Of a DNA stretch of 64,000 nt, positions 26,730 to 35,648 are shown piece after piece. Position numbers and translations under genes: made by a program. The DNA is taken from positions 30,503 to 94,502 of the forward strand of contig NZ_VOSW01000029.1 of the NCBI RefSeq assembly GCF_009690905.1, in the 5' to 3' direction. Every line of letters begins with the position of its first letter. Position 1 is the stretch's first letter. This DNA is from Paraburkholderia madseniana. GTDB taxonomy: Bacteria > Pseudomonadota > Gammaproteobacteria > Burkholderiales > Burkholderiaceae. The notes under the pieces are model-generated. The model was not told where the DNA came from. It searched no databases and saw only the letters and a list, made by a program, of their open reading frames with translations.

Positions 26730-27632
26730 TTACGCGACGACCAGTGGGATGCGCTCGATCAGAAAGTCGAGAAAAGCGCGAACGGAAGGCAGTATGCCGT
26801 GACGAAACGGGATGACCGCCGTGATACTGGCTTCGCCTGCCAGCCAGGCGGGCAAGACCCGCTGGAGTGTGCCGGATCGCAGATCTTCGTTGCAGACGTA
26901 GGCGGGCAGGGCAACGATGCCGAGGCCGTCCTGCGCAGCCTGCTTGAGGGTGACGATGTCATTGCCGGCCAGCCGGGGGTTGAGCGGCACGACCGCTTCT
27001 CCGTTCACGGGGTGCTTGAGCTTCCAGGCCATTGGACTGTTGTGTCTCAACATGACCAGCGTCTCGTGCCCGGCGAGGTTCTCCGGCGCGACTGGCATGC
27101 CGTGGCGCTCCAGGTAGCTAGGCGCGGCGAACAGAAACCAGGGCGCCGGTGCCAGCGTGCGCTGCACCAGGGTCGAGTCGGACAGTGGACCGCTGTGCGA
27201 GCGCAGCGCGAGGTCATAACTGCCGCCCGCAATATCGACCTGCTCGTCGCTGATGTGCTGGATGACGTTGATCTTCGGATAACGGTGAATGAAATCCGGA
27301 AGTATCTGGCGCATGGCGAACAGCGAGGTCGCCGCCGCGGTGGTGAAGCGGATCGTGCCACTCGGCTCGGCCAGGCGCTCGCGCACAGCGCTTTCGGCGA
27401 AGTCCGCTCGTTCCAGCATGGCGACCGCATGCCGGTAGAACACCTCGCCTGCACCGGTCATGCCGAGCCTGCGTGAGGTCCGGTTGACGAGCCGCACGCC
27501 GAGCGCTGTTTCGAGCTGCTGGAGGCGATGGCTGACCGTCGATTTCGGTACGTTGAGATTGCGGCTGGCGGCGGTGAGTCCTCCGCACTCGACGATACGA
27601 ACGAAATAGCGGAAGTCATTGAGATCTAACAT
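26730..27632 (-). CDS. LysR-family transcriptional regulator
   Basis: 300 residues; helix-turn-helix in MLDLNDFRYFVRIVECGGL and AASRNLNVPKSTVSHRLQQL. The C-terminal domain includes SDSTLVQRTLAPAPWFLFAAP, typical of the group regulating aromatic or quinone-related oxidoreductases. It lies between the GMC/aldehyde dehydrogenase genes (same strand) and the divergent aryl-CoA operon, so it may control both. Start at 27632 leaves 160 bases of shared promoter region. Confidence 0.92.
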   Translation of the reverse strand: MLDLNDFRYFVRIVECGGLTAASRNLNVPKSTVSHRLQQLETALGVRLVNRTSRRLGMTGAGEVFYRHAVAMLERADFAESAVRERLAEPSGTIRFTTAAATSLFAMRQILPDFIHRYPKINVIQHISDEQVDIAGGSYDLALRSHSGPLSDSTLVQRTLAPAPWFLFAAPSYLERHGMPVAPENLAGHETLVMLRHNSPMAWKLKHPVNGEAVVPLNPRLAGNDIVTLKQAAQDGLGIVALPAYVCNEDLRSGTLQRVLPAWLAGEASITAVIPFRHGILPSVRAFLDFLIERIPLVVA

Positions 27633-27728
27633 GGGCGCACCTTGCGAGTCCGGTGTGATAGACGGCGCCACTGTATACCGTTTGACGATCCGCCGGACTG
27701 ACGTCGTTTTTCTGCATCGAGTTCCTTT

Positions 27729-27765
27729 GTCAAAAATTTGACGCCAACGTCAAAAAAGCTATACT
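27729..27765 (+). promoter_or_regulatory. Sigma-70 promoter with overlapping GTCAAA palindrome for the aryl-CoA operon
   Basis: TTGACG (27738-27743) and TATACT (27760-27765) are spaced by 16 bases, a good sigma-70 promoter pointing to the gene at 27793. The palindrome GTCAAA-AA-TTTGAC (27729-27742) overlaps the -35 box, as expected for a repressor operator. Two further GTCAA half-sites follow (27749, 27769). TTTGTCAAA recurs upstream of the MFS gene at 32828-32836. Confidence 0.65.
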
Positions 27766-27792
27766 AACGTCAACGAATACGGAGACATTGAT

Positions 27793-29052
27793 ATGAGCAA
27801 TATGCAGGCCGGTACCGTTCTCGAACGTCCTCATGCATTGACGATTGACTGGTTTCCCGATGCATTGCCGCATGCCACACAGCAGACCAGTGCGACGCTG
27901 CGCACCGAAGACGGCGCCGCCACCTGCGGGGTTTTGTATCAGGGCGCATCGACGAAGACCGTCGTTTGTCTGATGCACCCGCGCGAGAACTTCACGTTCC
28001 ACTATCTGATTCCCGGATTGCTGCGAGCGGGGGCGTCGGTTTGGGCCCAGGCGGCCCGTTCGGTCGGCAACGACCTTCGGCTCGAGCATGAAGTTGCCCT
28101 GCACGATGTCGCGGCCGGCTTGCGCTACCTGCGCGAGGCGGGCTTCGAGCGCATCGTGTTGCTCGGTAATTCGGGCGGTGCCGGGCTCTATAGCTTCTAC
28201 ATCCAGCAATCGGCGCTATCGGCGCAAGACCGGATCGCAAAGACGCCTGGCGGCCGTCCGACCCATCTGGCGAGTGCGACCTTGCCGACGGTGGACGGCA
28301 TGATCTATCTGGCGCCGCATCCGGGGCAGGGGCGTTTATTGATGGGGTGCATCGATCCTTCCGTCACCGACGAGGGCGATGCGTTATCGATCGACGATAC
28401 GTTGAACCCGTTTAACCCCGAGAACGGCTATTCCCGCGAACCAGGGGCAACGCGCTATAGCGCTGAGTTCGTCTCCCGCTATCGCGATGCGCAACGGGTG
28501 CGCGTGGCGCGCCTTGACCGGATGGCTCGCCAACTGATCGCCGTGCGCCAGGACGCACGGCAAGCCGTGAAGGACAAGGTAGCGACGCATCGTCAGAAGC
28601 TCGTGGCCAACCACACGCCGGTCATGACCGTATGGCGCACGGACGCCGATTTGCGCTGTCTTGACCCATCGCTCGATCCCTCCGATCGCAAGCCCGGTTC
28701 GCTGTGGTCGCCGAATCCGGTGATCTCGAACTATGGTTCGGTGGGCTTTGGACGCTTGTGTTCTCCGGAGTCCTGGCTCTCGACATGGTCCGGTCTCTCG
28801 TCGAATGCAGCGTTGGAAGCAACCGCTCCTTCGGTCACCGTGCCTTCGTTGCTGGTCGAATACACCGGCGATCAGACTACTTTCCCATTAGCCATTGCCG
28901 AGATTTTTACCGGTATCGGTTCAACCGATAAGACCCACGTTCGCGTGCGTGGCGATCATCACGGCAGACCGCTGGAGGCCGCGGACGAACCGGGCCGGGC
29001 AATCGCCGCGCGCGCGGTCGGCGAATGGCTGCATCAACGCTCTTTCTTATAA
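27793..29052 (+). CDS. Alpha/beta hydrolase-fold protein, possible thioesterase
   Basis: 419 residues. The N-terminal half shows alpha/beta hydrolase features: VVCLMHPRENFTFHYLIPGL followed by the nucleophile-elbow-like LLGNSGGAGLYSFY near residue 120, and a C-terminal VPSLLVEYTGDQTTFP plus GDHHGRPLEAADEPG supplying Asp and His. A helical lid of about 100 residues is inserted. First gene of a four-gene operon with an aryl-CoA ligase and an aryl-CoA hydroxylase, so hydrolysis of a CoA thioester or a ring-derived ester/diketone is plausible; the exact reaction is not known. GGAGA precedes the ATG by eight bases. Confidence 0.75.
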   Translation: MSNMQAGTVLERPHALTIDWFPDALPHATQQTSATLRTEDGAATCGVLYQGASTKTVVCLMHPRENFTFHYLIPGLLRAGASVWAQAARSVGNDLRLEHEVALHDVAAGLRYLREAGFERIVLLGNSGGAGLYSFYIQQSALSAQDRIAKTPGGRPTHLASATLPTVDGMIYLAPHPGQGRLLMGCIDPSVTDEGDALSIDDTLNPFNPENGYSREPGATRYSAEFVSRYRDAQRVRVARLDRMARQLIAVRQDARQAVKDKVATHRQKLVANHTPVMTVWRTDADLRCLDPSLDPSDRKPGSLWSPNPVISNYGSVGFGRLCSPESWLSTWSGLSSNAALEATAPSVTVPSLLVEYTGDQTTFPLAIAEIFTGIGSTDKTHVRVRGDHHGRPLEAADEPGRAIAARAVGEWLHQRSFL

Positions 29053-29067
29053 CTCGGGAGTTGACGA

Positions 29068-29931
29068 ATGAATCAATCCGTACCGCTCAGGCTGTCGGGG
29101 GTCGATCACACGGCGCGCCCGACGTGGAAACTGCGCGAAACCATCGAGTTCTATCGCGACACGCTGGGTTTGCCGCTTGTCCACACGATCTCCGCGCGAG
29201 GCTGGGGCCCGGAGAGCCACCCGGACTTTCTTCATTTTTTCTTCGATAGCGGCAACGGCAGCACGATCGCCTTTTTTTATTACTTGGGCGAACCGCCGCC
29301 GCAACAACGCCCCTTGATGCCGCCCACGCCCGACGATCATGTATTCGATGCGACTCACACTGCGTGGCTGGCCGATAGCGCGGAACAGTTGCTCGCATGG
29401 AAAGAGATGCTCGAGGCGAAAGGTGTGGAAGTCTCATCGACCACTCAGCACGAAGTGATCGAATCGATCTACTTTCGCGATCCCAACGGCTACTTCATCG
29501 AGATCACCGTCAAGCTGCGCGCATTGCAATCGCTAGACGCCAGGGATGCGGCGCTAACACTTGAGGCGGCGATCACGGCCGAGCAGGTCGCCAGTGACCA
29601 TGCGGGACAAGTCCGGGAGATTGATACTGTATGGCAGGAAAAGGGCAGACTGTTGAGTGGGCAATGCGGCATAAAGAGCGACGGTCCCGGCATTTTCGTG
29701 CCGGCGCTGGCGGAGTTCGCGAGCGTGGTGGATGCAGCGCGGCGCAATCCCGAGTATCGCGTGTCGCAACCGTCGCCGGGCTACTTTCTGATTGAATCGA
29801 AAGACGCACTCGAATTCAACCGCAAGGAGCTGGGTCTGAAACCGGCGATCTGGTATGGCCTCTTCACAGGTGGTTTGTGCGGGCGTATCGATACGTTTGA
29901 CAAAGACCGCGTTCGCATCGTCGAACAATAA
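29068..29931 (+). CDS. VOC-superfamily (glyoxalase/extradiol dioxygenase fold) protein
   Basis: 287 residues. The N-terminal VOC module runs VDHTARPTWKLRETIEFYRD to IYFRDPNGYFIEITVKLR (residues 10-150), with His13 and Glu near FIEIT as likely metal ligands. A second ~130-residue part (LAEFASVVDAARRNPEYRV) is less typical. It is 15 bases after the hydrolase and 26 before the ligase, so belongs to the aryl-CoA operon. Possible roles are ring-cleavage dioxygenase or isomerase in the pathway; undecided from sequence. Confidence 0.75.
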   Translation: MNQSVPLRLSGVDHTARPTWKLRETIEFYRDTLGLPLVHTISARGWGPESHPDFLHFFFDSGNGSTIAFFYYLGEPPPQQRPLMPPTPDDHVFDATHTAWLADSAEQLLAWKEMLEAKGVEVSSTTQHEVIESIYFRDPNGYFIEITVKLRALQSLDARDAALTLEAAITAEQVASDHAGQVREIDTVWQEKGRLLSGQCGIKSDGPGIFVPALAEFASVVDAARRNPEYRVSQPSPGYFLIESKDALEFNRKELGLKPAIWYGLFTGGLCGRIDTFDKDRVRIVEQ

Positions 29932-29957
29932 GAACGCGTCGACTGGAGAAGACAGAC

Positions 29958-31649
29958 ATGGCAGGCATCCATTATCCGCTCGAAGGTGTCGCGTATTGCG
30001 AGCCATCGGTCGCTCAGCATTATTTTCAGGTCGGTGCTTGGGTCGACAGAACGTTCGGCGAGGCGCTCGCAGCGACGGCACGACGCCTTCCCGACACGCT
30101 GGCCTTGATCAGCGACGAGCGCAGCATCACGTTTCGCGCGTTGGATGAGCAAAGCGACCGTCTGGCCGCGGCATTGCTCAAACTCGGACTCGAACCCGGA
30201 GCACGCGCAGTGTTCCAGATGGGGACGACCGTCGACACCGCCCTGGCGCTATGTGCATGCTACAAGAGCGGCATTGTTCCGGTCTGCGCGCTGCCGCAGT
30301 ACCGCGAGGTTGAAATCGGCAAGCTGGCGAGCCTGTCGTTGCCGCAAGCGTATTTCGTGCAGGCCGACGTGGGGCAGTTCGATCAGGTCGGCTTTGCGCA
30401 GAAGATGTGCGCCGAGCACCCATCGTTCAGACACATTGTCGTCGCACGCGGCGACGCGCCAACGGGGACGCATTCGTTGTCCGCCTTGCTGGAGTCGATC
30501 ACGCTGGATGAGGCAAAGGCCGTCCTGAACGGTGTGCACATCGGCTCGGAAGACGTCCTGAGCTTCCAACTGTCTGGCGGTACGACAGGGGTGCCCAAGA
30601 TCATCCCGCGTTTTCACGCGGAATACCTCGCGCATGCTGAAGCGTGGTCCAGGCACGTGGAGGCGGGTGAACACGCCACACTGATCTGGTCACTGCCTTT
30701 GCTTCACAACGCGGCGCATCTGTATGCGCTGGTGCCCACGATATCCCTTGGGCAAACCACCGTACTCATGCCGAAAGTCGATATCGTACGGATGGCGGAA
30801 TTGATCCAGCAGCATCGCGTGACGCATGCTGTTTCAATCGGACCGGTTGCTCCGCAGATCATGGCGTGTGCCGAAGTGCTCGATTACGATCTGTCGTCGC
30901 TCAGGCTGTTCTTTTGTCTGACCCGGGCCGACGCGCTAGAAGCGTTTCTCGGCGTGACCAGTTCGAATATGTATGGCACGACCGAAGGATTGCTGATCGG
31001 CTCGGGCCCGGCAGTCAACGCATTCGTTCGTCATCACACGCATGGACGCTCGGGTTGCGAACATGATGAGCTCGTTCTGCTCAATGCCGACAACGAATCG
31101 CCCGTCGCGTCCGGCGAAATAGGTGAGTTGTGTTTTCGCGGTCCGTCCAGCCTGAGGGGCTACTACAACGCACCGGAGGCCAACGCCACAGCCTTTACGT
31201 CGAGCGGTTTCTTCCGGACCGGGGACATGATGCGCGCGCATGTCATCGACGGCGTGACCTACTTCTCGTTCGAAGGGCGCCTGCGCGACAACATCAATCG
31301 CGGTGGCGAGAAGATCGGCGCGGAAGAAGTCGAGGCGTTTCTGAGCCGTCATCCCGCTGTTCTGGACGCGAAACTGGTGGCCATGCCCGATCCGTTTTAC
31401 GGAGAAAAGGGCTGTGCGTTTCTGATTCTTCGTGAAGGACATGCCGCGCCCGATATCCCGCAGATGATCGAATTCCTCTCCTCGCAGGGGCTCGCGAAGT
31501 TCAAGTGTCCGGAGCGGATTGAAATCGTGGACGCGTTCCCGGTGACACGGGTTGGCAAAGTCGACAAACCGGCGATGCGCCGGATCATCGCCGAAGCTAT
31601 CGAGGCCGAAACCGCGGCGAACGTTTCAACTTCCAGAACCGGAGACTGA
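29958..31649 (+). CDS. Aryl-AMP/CoA ligase (2,3-dihydroxybenzoate-AMP ligase / salicylate-CoA ligase type)
   Basis: 563 residues of the ANL superfamily. The P-loop-like motif is FQLSGGTTGVPKIIPR, A5 is NMYGTTEGLL, A7 is FFRTGDMM and A8 FEGRLRDNINRGGEKIGAEEVE; the A10 lysine is in TRVGKVDKPAMRR. The short N-terminal part and PLLHNAAHLYALVPTISLG stretch resemble EntE/DhbE/SdgA, which activate salicylate or 2,3-dihydroxybenzoate. Because no carrier protein is present and an aryl-CoA hydroxylase follows two bases later, CoA is the likely acceptor. Confidence 0.85.
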   Translation: MAGIHYPLEGVAYCEPSVAQHYFQVGAWVDRTFGEALAATARRLPDTLALISDERSITFRALDEQSDRLAAALLKLGLEPGARAVFQMGTTVDTALALCACYKSGIVPVCALPQYREVEIGKLASLSLPQAYFVQADVGQFDQVGFAQKMCAEHPSFRHIVVARGDAPTGTHSLSALLESITLDEAKAVLNGVHIGSEDVLSFQLSGGTTGVPKIIPRFHAEYLAHAEAWSRHVEAGEHATLIWSLPLLHNAAHLYALVPTISLGQTTVLMPKVDIVRMAELIQQHRVTHAVSIGPVAPQIMACAEVLDYDLSSLRLFFCLTRADALEAFLGVTSSNMYGTTEGLLIGSGPAVNAFVRHHTHGRSGCEHDELVLLNADNESPVASGEIGELCFRGPSSLRGYYNAPEANATAFTSSGFFRTGDMMRAHVIDGVTYFSFEGRLRDNINRGGEKIGAEEVEAFLSRHPAVLDAKLVAMPDPFYGEKGCAFLILREGHAAPDIPQMIEFLSSQGLAKFKCPERIEIVDAFPVTRVGKVDKPAMRRIIAEAIEAETAANVSTSRTGD

Positions 31650-31651
31650 GG

Positions 31652-32791
31652 ATGGACATCAATATCGTAGGAGGAGGGCCGGGCGGGCTGTTTTTCTCGT
31701 ATCTGGTCAAACGACGTTTTCCGGAATGGACGGTCCGGGTCCATGAACAGAATGACGCCGGCGCAACTTACGGCTGGGGTGTGGTGTTCTCGGATGTCGC
31801 GCTGTCGTTTCTCGAGAAATCGGATCCCGAGTTCTTCCGCCGGTTTACCGCCGGCCACGTGCGTTCGGAGCACATGGAAATTGTCCATCGCGGCGTGCAT
31901 GTGCTGATCCATGGCAACTGCTTTTCGCGGGTCGCCCGTATTGCCTTACTGCAGTTTCTACATGCCGAATGCAGATCGGCGGGCGTCGATCTACTGTTCA
32001 ACGCTCGCGTGGACGACCTGGGCGCATTGCGTCAGGCAGATCTCGTAGTGGTGGCGGATGGCGTGAACAGCCGGACCCGCGCGCAATATGCGGATGCCTT
32101 CAAACCGTCGTTCGTGCAGCGTCGCAACAAGTTTGCCTGGTACGGAACCAGCAAGCCGTTCCATGCCGTCTCGCTGATCTTTCGCGAAACCGAATTCGGT
32201 GTGTTCATCGCTCATAGCTACGCGTATAGCGACCGGATGAGTACGTTTCTCATCGAAACGGATCCGCAGACGTGGGCACGCGCCGGATTGGGCGAAATGA
32301 GCGATGCGGACAGCCGCGCCTTCTGCGAACAGGTTTTCGCCGAAGACCTGGACGGACACGGTCTGTTGTCGAACAAGTCCACATGGTTTGAAGCCGTGAC
32401 AGTCAAAAACGAGAACTGGCACCACGAGAACATGATTCTGATTGGGGATGCGCTGCGCTCGGTGCACTTCTCGCTGGGCTCCGGTACGCGTATGGCGATG
32501 GAAGATTCGATCGCGCTGTTCGAAGGTCTGTGTGCCCACGCGACTGACATCAAGGCTGCATTCGCGCATTTCGAGGCGTCGCGCCGCTCCGCTTCGGATC
32601 GCTTCCAACTGGCTGCGGCAAAGAGCCTTGATTGGTATGAAAACGTCGGCAACAAGCTGCATCTCGATCCGATCGGCTTCACCTACGACTATATGCGCCG
32701 TACCGGACGTGTCACGCATGAAGATCTACGCGAGCGCGACCCCGAATTCATTCGCCAATACGAGCGGCTTTACGGTGAAGCGGTGAACTGA
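31652..32791 (+). CDS. FAD monooxygenase of the salicylyl-CoA 5-hydroxylase / anthraniloyl-CoA monooxygenase type
   Basis: 379 residues. FAD binding is shown by INIVGGGPGGLFFSYLVKRR and the second FAD motif ILIGDALRSVHFSLGSGTRMAMEDS. The segment TYGWGVVFSDVALSFL is characteristic of monooxygenases that act on aryl-CoA thioesters rather than free acids. It is one domain only, without the Old Yellow Enzyme-like half of bifunctional anthraniloyl-CoA monooxygenase, which favours a salicylyl-CoA 5-hydroxylase-like reaction yielding gentisyl-CoA. Last gene of the 27793-32791 operon. Confidence 0.85.
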   Translation: MDINIVGGGPGGLFFSYLVKRRFPEWTVRVHEQNDAGATYGWGVVFSDVALSFLEKSDPEFFRRFTAGHVRSEHMEIVHRGVHVLIHGNCFSRVARIALLQFLHAECRSAGVDLLFNARVDDLGALRQADLVVVADGVNSRTRAQYADAFKPSFVQRRNKFAWYGTSKPFHAVSLIFRETEFGVFIAHSYAYSDRMSTFLIETDPQTWARAGLGEMSDADSRAFCEQVFAEDLDGHGLLSNKSTWFEAVTVKNENWHHENMILIGDALRSVHFSLGSGTRMAMEDSIALFEGLCAHATDIKAAFAHFEASRRSASDRFQLAAAKSLDWYENVGNKLHLDPIGFTYDYMRRTGRVTHEDLRERDPEFIRQYERLYGEAVN

Positions 32792-32827
32792 AGTTTCGAC
32801 CGATACGGTTCATTTTTTTGCCCAGCA

Positions 32828-32873
32828 TTTGTCAAACTCGTCAAATAAAAGATGTGAAAGTCAATTGAATGAC
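32828..32873 (+). promoter_or_regulatory. GTCAAA-repeat operator upstream of the MFS gene
   Basis: TTTGTCAAACTCGTCAAA (32828-32845) contains two direct GTCAAA half-sites, and GTCAATTGAATGAC follows at 32860-32873. The TTTGTCAAA core is identical to the operator at 27726-27734, suggesting one regulator for the aryl-CoA operon and the transporter. The TetR gene at 34443 or the LysR gene at 26730 are candidates. Confidence 0.45.
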
Positions 32874-32950
32874 AGAAGGGTGGTGCGGTGGCGGGTGCGT
32901 CCATTTACGGGCATCCGCACCGACGATAGAAATCAGGTTAGGAGACAACC

Positions 32951-34288
32951 ATGGCATCAACTGGGGAAGAAACCACTTTTTCATTGTTTGATGGCAGACC
33001 CGTTACCGCCACGCAGTGGCGCGTGCTCGGCTTATGCGCGTTATGCATGGTGATCGACGGCTTCGATGTCCAGGCGATGGCCTACGCCGCTCCGGCCTTG
33101 ATAAAAGCCTGGGGCGCCAGCCGCTCCGTGTTGGGTCCGGTGTTCGCGGCCGGATTGCTGGGCATGTTCGCCGGATCGCTGGTGCTCGCGGGATGGGCTG
33201 ACACAATCGGCCGCCGTCCGATGCTGATTGCGGCGACTGCCTGGATCGCGCTTTGCATGGTGCTGACACCTTTCGCACACTCGATCGGTGCACTGATCGG
33301 CATTCGGTTTGCCGCCGGTATCGGAATGGGCGCGATCGTTCCGAATGCCATGGCTCTCGCAGGCGAATACAGCCCGGCACGCATCCGCGTGAGCTTGATG
33401 ATGGCGGTGTCGTCGGGTTACATCGTCGGCGGGGTGGTTGGCGGCGGGATTGCCGCTCTGGTGATTGCGCCGTTCGGCTGGGGCGGTGTTTTTTACGCCG
33501 GCGCATTGCTCACTGCGCTGCTTTCCCTCTCAATGTTCGCGGCGCTTCCCGAGTCGCTGCAATTTTGCCTGCTACGGCACCCGCAAACACCACGTACCTT
33601 GCTACTGCTACACCAGGTGGCGCCAGGTGCCGCCATGCCCACGGTGCCGCCCGCGAACAAAGCACTCGGCGGCAACACGCTGACGATGTTGCTGGGCGAA
33701 GGCCGGCGAATCGTCACGCCTCTGCTCTGGGTCGCGAACTTCGCCAACATGCTGTGCGCGTACTTCCTCGCCGCATGGATCCCGGTGTTGATGAGCGGCA
33801 CAGGCTATTCGTCCAGTAAAGCGGTGCTGGCGGGCACGGCACTTTGGCTCGGCGGACTGGTGGGCAATGTCGCGCTCGGCATGCTGATAGATCGCCGTGG
33901 CTTTGCTGCGGTGCTGTTTGCCAATTTCGCCCTCGGTGGCGTTGCCATTGTCGGCATCAGCTACTTACATACGGTGCCGCTCGCGGCTATCTCCTGCATC
34001 GCATTCGCCGGATTCTGCATTCTCGGCGGTCAATCCGGCCTGAATGCACTGGCGGTTACGATCTATCCGACAAGGACGCGTGCTACCGGTGCGGGCTGGG
34101 CGCTCGGTTTTGGCAGACTCGGCGCTGTGCTCGGGCCGCTGGCCGGCGGGCAGTTGATGGCGCTCGCATGGAGCGTCGATCAGACCTTGCTCGTGTCAGC
34201 CGTGCCGACCGTGTTGGCGGCGGTGGCTGTCGGCAGTCTTGGCCGACTGCATGAGCGCCGCGTGAAGCGCATCCCGGCTTCCGGGTGA
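32951..34288 (+). CDS. MFS transporter, aromatic acid:H+ symporter (AAHS) type
   Basis: 445 residues with 12 predicted membrane segments. The N-terminal CALCMVIDGFDVQAMAYAAP matches the conserved Asp/Asp motif in helix 1 of the AAHS family (PcaK, BenK, GenK), and GWADTIGRRPMLI is the loop 2-3 MFS motif. It probably imports the aromatic acid consumed by the operon just upstream. Separated from that operon by 159 bases with its own operator. Confidence 0.92.
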   Translation: MASTGEETTFSLFDGRPVTATQWRVLGLCALCMVIDGFDVQAMAYAAPALIKAWGASRSVLGPVFAAGLLGMFAGSLVLAGWADTIGRRPMLIAATAWIALCMVLTPFAHSIGALIGIRFAAGIGMGAIVPNAMALAGEYSPARIRVSLMMAVSSGYIVGGVVGGGIAALVIAPFGWGGVFYAGALLTALLSLSMFAALPESLQFCLLRHPQTPRTLLLLHQVAPGAAMPTVPPANKALGGNTLTMLLGEGRRIVTPLLWVANFANMLCAYFLAAWIPVLMSGTGYSSSKAVLAGTALWLGGLVGNVALGMLIDRRGFAAVLFANFALGGVAIVGISYLHTVPLAAISCIAFAGFCILGGQSGLNALAVTIYPTRTRATGAGWALGFGRLGAVLGPLAGGQLMALAWSVDQTLLVSAVPTVLAAVAVGSLGRLHERRVKRIPASG

Positions 34289-34442
34289 AAAGTGCCGGTC
34301 CGGCACAACACGTCCAATCCGCAGGACAAAGAGGCATAGCCGACGACAGTACGGAACGCCAAATCCGGGCGTTACAATCACGCAAACACAACACTACGGT
34401 AGGGCGGCATTCTGGCCGTCGACCGCTATCAGGAGTGGTTTC

Positions 34443-35138
34443 GTGGCAAAGGTGAATGCTGACGGACAAAAAGAACAGATACTGAACGCCGCGGCCGCGC
34501 TCTTCATCGAGAAGGGTTTCGGCGGTGCGTCGATGCAGGAAATCGCCGAGGCGCTCGGCGTGACACGTACTGCCGTCTATTACTACTTCAAGAACAAGGA
34601 CGAGATACTCACCGCGCTGGTCGAGGAGGTCACGTTACGAGCAAGACGGCTGTCGAGCCAGGCAGTTGCTGAGACGGACGCGGATCCGAAAGAGCGCCTG
34701 CGTCTGCTGGTTCATCAGCATACGATGCTGATTCTGAGCCACTACAACGAGTTTCGCGTGATCCAACGCACCGAGCAGCAGCTGCCCGAGCGCGCCTATC
34801 GTGCGAACGAAGATGCGAAGCGCGCGGTGCTGAACAACTTTACTGCGGCCATCGAAGCAGGAGTGAGCGCCGGGGTGTTCCGGGTTGTCGACGCCAAGGT
34901 CACGGCGTTCACGCTCATCGGCATGTGCAGTTGGCCCGCGTTCTGGTACAAGCCGGAGGGCGCGAGCAGCGCGATCGAGATCGCCGACACGATCGCGGAG
35001 CTCGCAGTGCAATCGGTCGTACGGCCGGCCAAACGGCAATTGAAGGGCAGCAGCGCTGTCAGCGAAGCGTTGGCGCTGCTGCGCGAGGATCTGGATCATC
35101 TGTCGTTGATGATCGACAAAACGCCGAAGGCCGGTTAG
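34443..35138 (+). CDS. TetR-family transcriptional regulator
   Basis: 231 residues from a GTG start with AGGAG nine bases upstream. The N-terminal helix-turn-helix is ILNAAAALFIEKGFGGASMQ with VTRTAVYYYFKNKDEILTAL. The C-terminal ligand domain is about 165 residues (TetR_C type with SVSAGVFRVVDAKVTAF-like helices). Placed after the aromatic-acid carrier, it is a candidate repressor acting at the GTCAAA sites, possibly sensing an aryl-CoA. Confidence 0.92.
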   Translation: MAKVNADGQKEQILNAAAALFIEKGFGGASMQEIAEALGVTRTAVYYYFKNKDEILTALVEEVTLRARRLSSQAVAETDADPKERLRLLVHQHTMLILSHYNEFRVIQRTEQQLPERAYRANEDAKRAVLNNFTAAIEAGVSAGVFRVVDAKVTAFTLIGMCSWPAFWYKPEGASSAIEIADTIAELAVQSVVRPAKRQLKGSSAVSEALALLREDLDHLSLMIDKTPKAG

Positions 35139-35150
35139 TTATTCACCTGC

Positions 35151-35624
35151 CTACGATTTGACGCTCTCGCTGCCCGCAACCGGTGTCCAGTTGGCGAGCG
35201 GTGTGAGGAAATGAAGGTCGAAACGGCGTTCGACGAACGCCCAGCGGCCGTCGCGACGTTCAAAGCGGTCGTGGTAGAGGCCGCTGATTTGCACCGGGCC
35301 CAATTCGACGTGGGTGCACAGGCAATCGACGGCAGCCCGGCCGGTCGCCGTATCGCCGTCGATATCGATCAACGGGTTGGCCATCCAGTGATGCATGTGG
35401 GGCATTTTCTGCCAGTTCAGCCGGGCTGATTCGAGAATCGCTTCCACACCTTCAAAGTTGCCGAAAGCGTCGCCGAGCGACAGAAGCGCGCCCTCATGCC
35501 ATATGCCACGCAGCAGCGCCTCGTCATGGTTATCAAAGGCCTGAGCGTATCCTGCGATCAGCCGTTCAAGAGCAAAGCGGCTTTCTAACGCATCGAGCCG
35601 TGAGTCCAGCGTTTGTACGTTCAT
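35151..35624 (-). CDS. SnoaL/NTF2-like fold protein
   Basis: 157 residues. The alpha+beta cone signature of SnoaL-like proteins is visible: LERLIAGYAQAFDNHDEALL, GVEAILESARLNWQKMPHMHHW, and the closing GLYHDRFERRDGRWAFVERR. Such proteins act as small hydrolases, isomerases or ligand binders. It precedes nothing but follows two SDR genes on the same strand, suggesting a minor enzyme of the same pathway. Confidence 0.85.
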   Translation of the reverse strand: MNVQTLDSRLDALESRFALERLIAGYAQAFDNHDEALLRGIWHEGALLSLGDAFGNFEGVEAILESARLNWQKMPHMHHWMANPLIDIDGDTATGRAAVDCLCTHVELGPVQISGLYHDRFERRDGRWAFVERRFDLHFLTPLANWTPVAGSESVKS

Positions 35625-35648
35625 GAGATCTTTCCTGTGATGGGCGAT

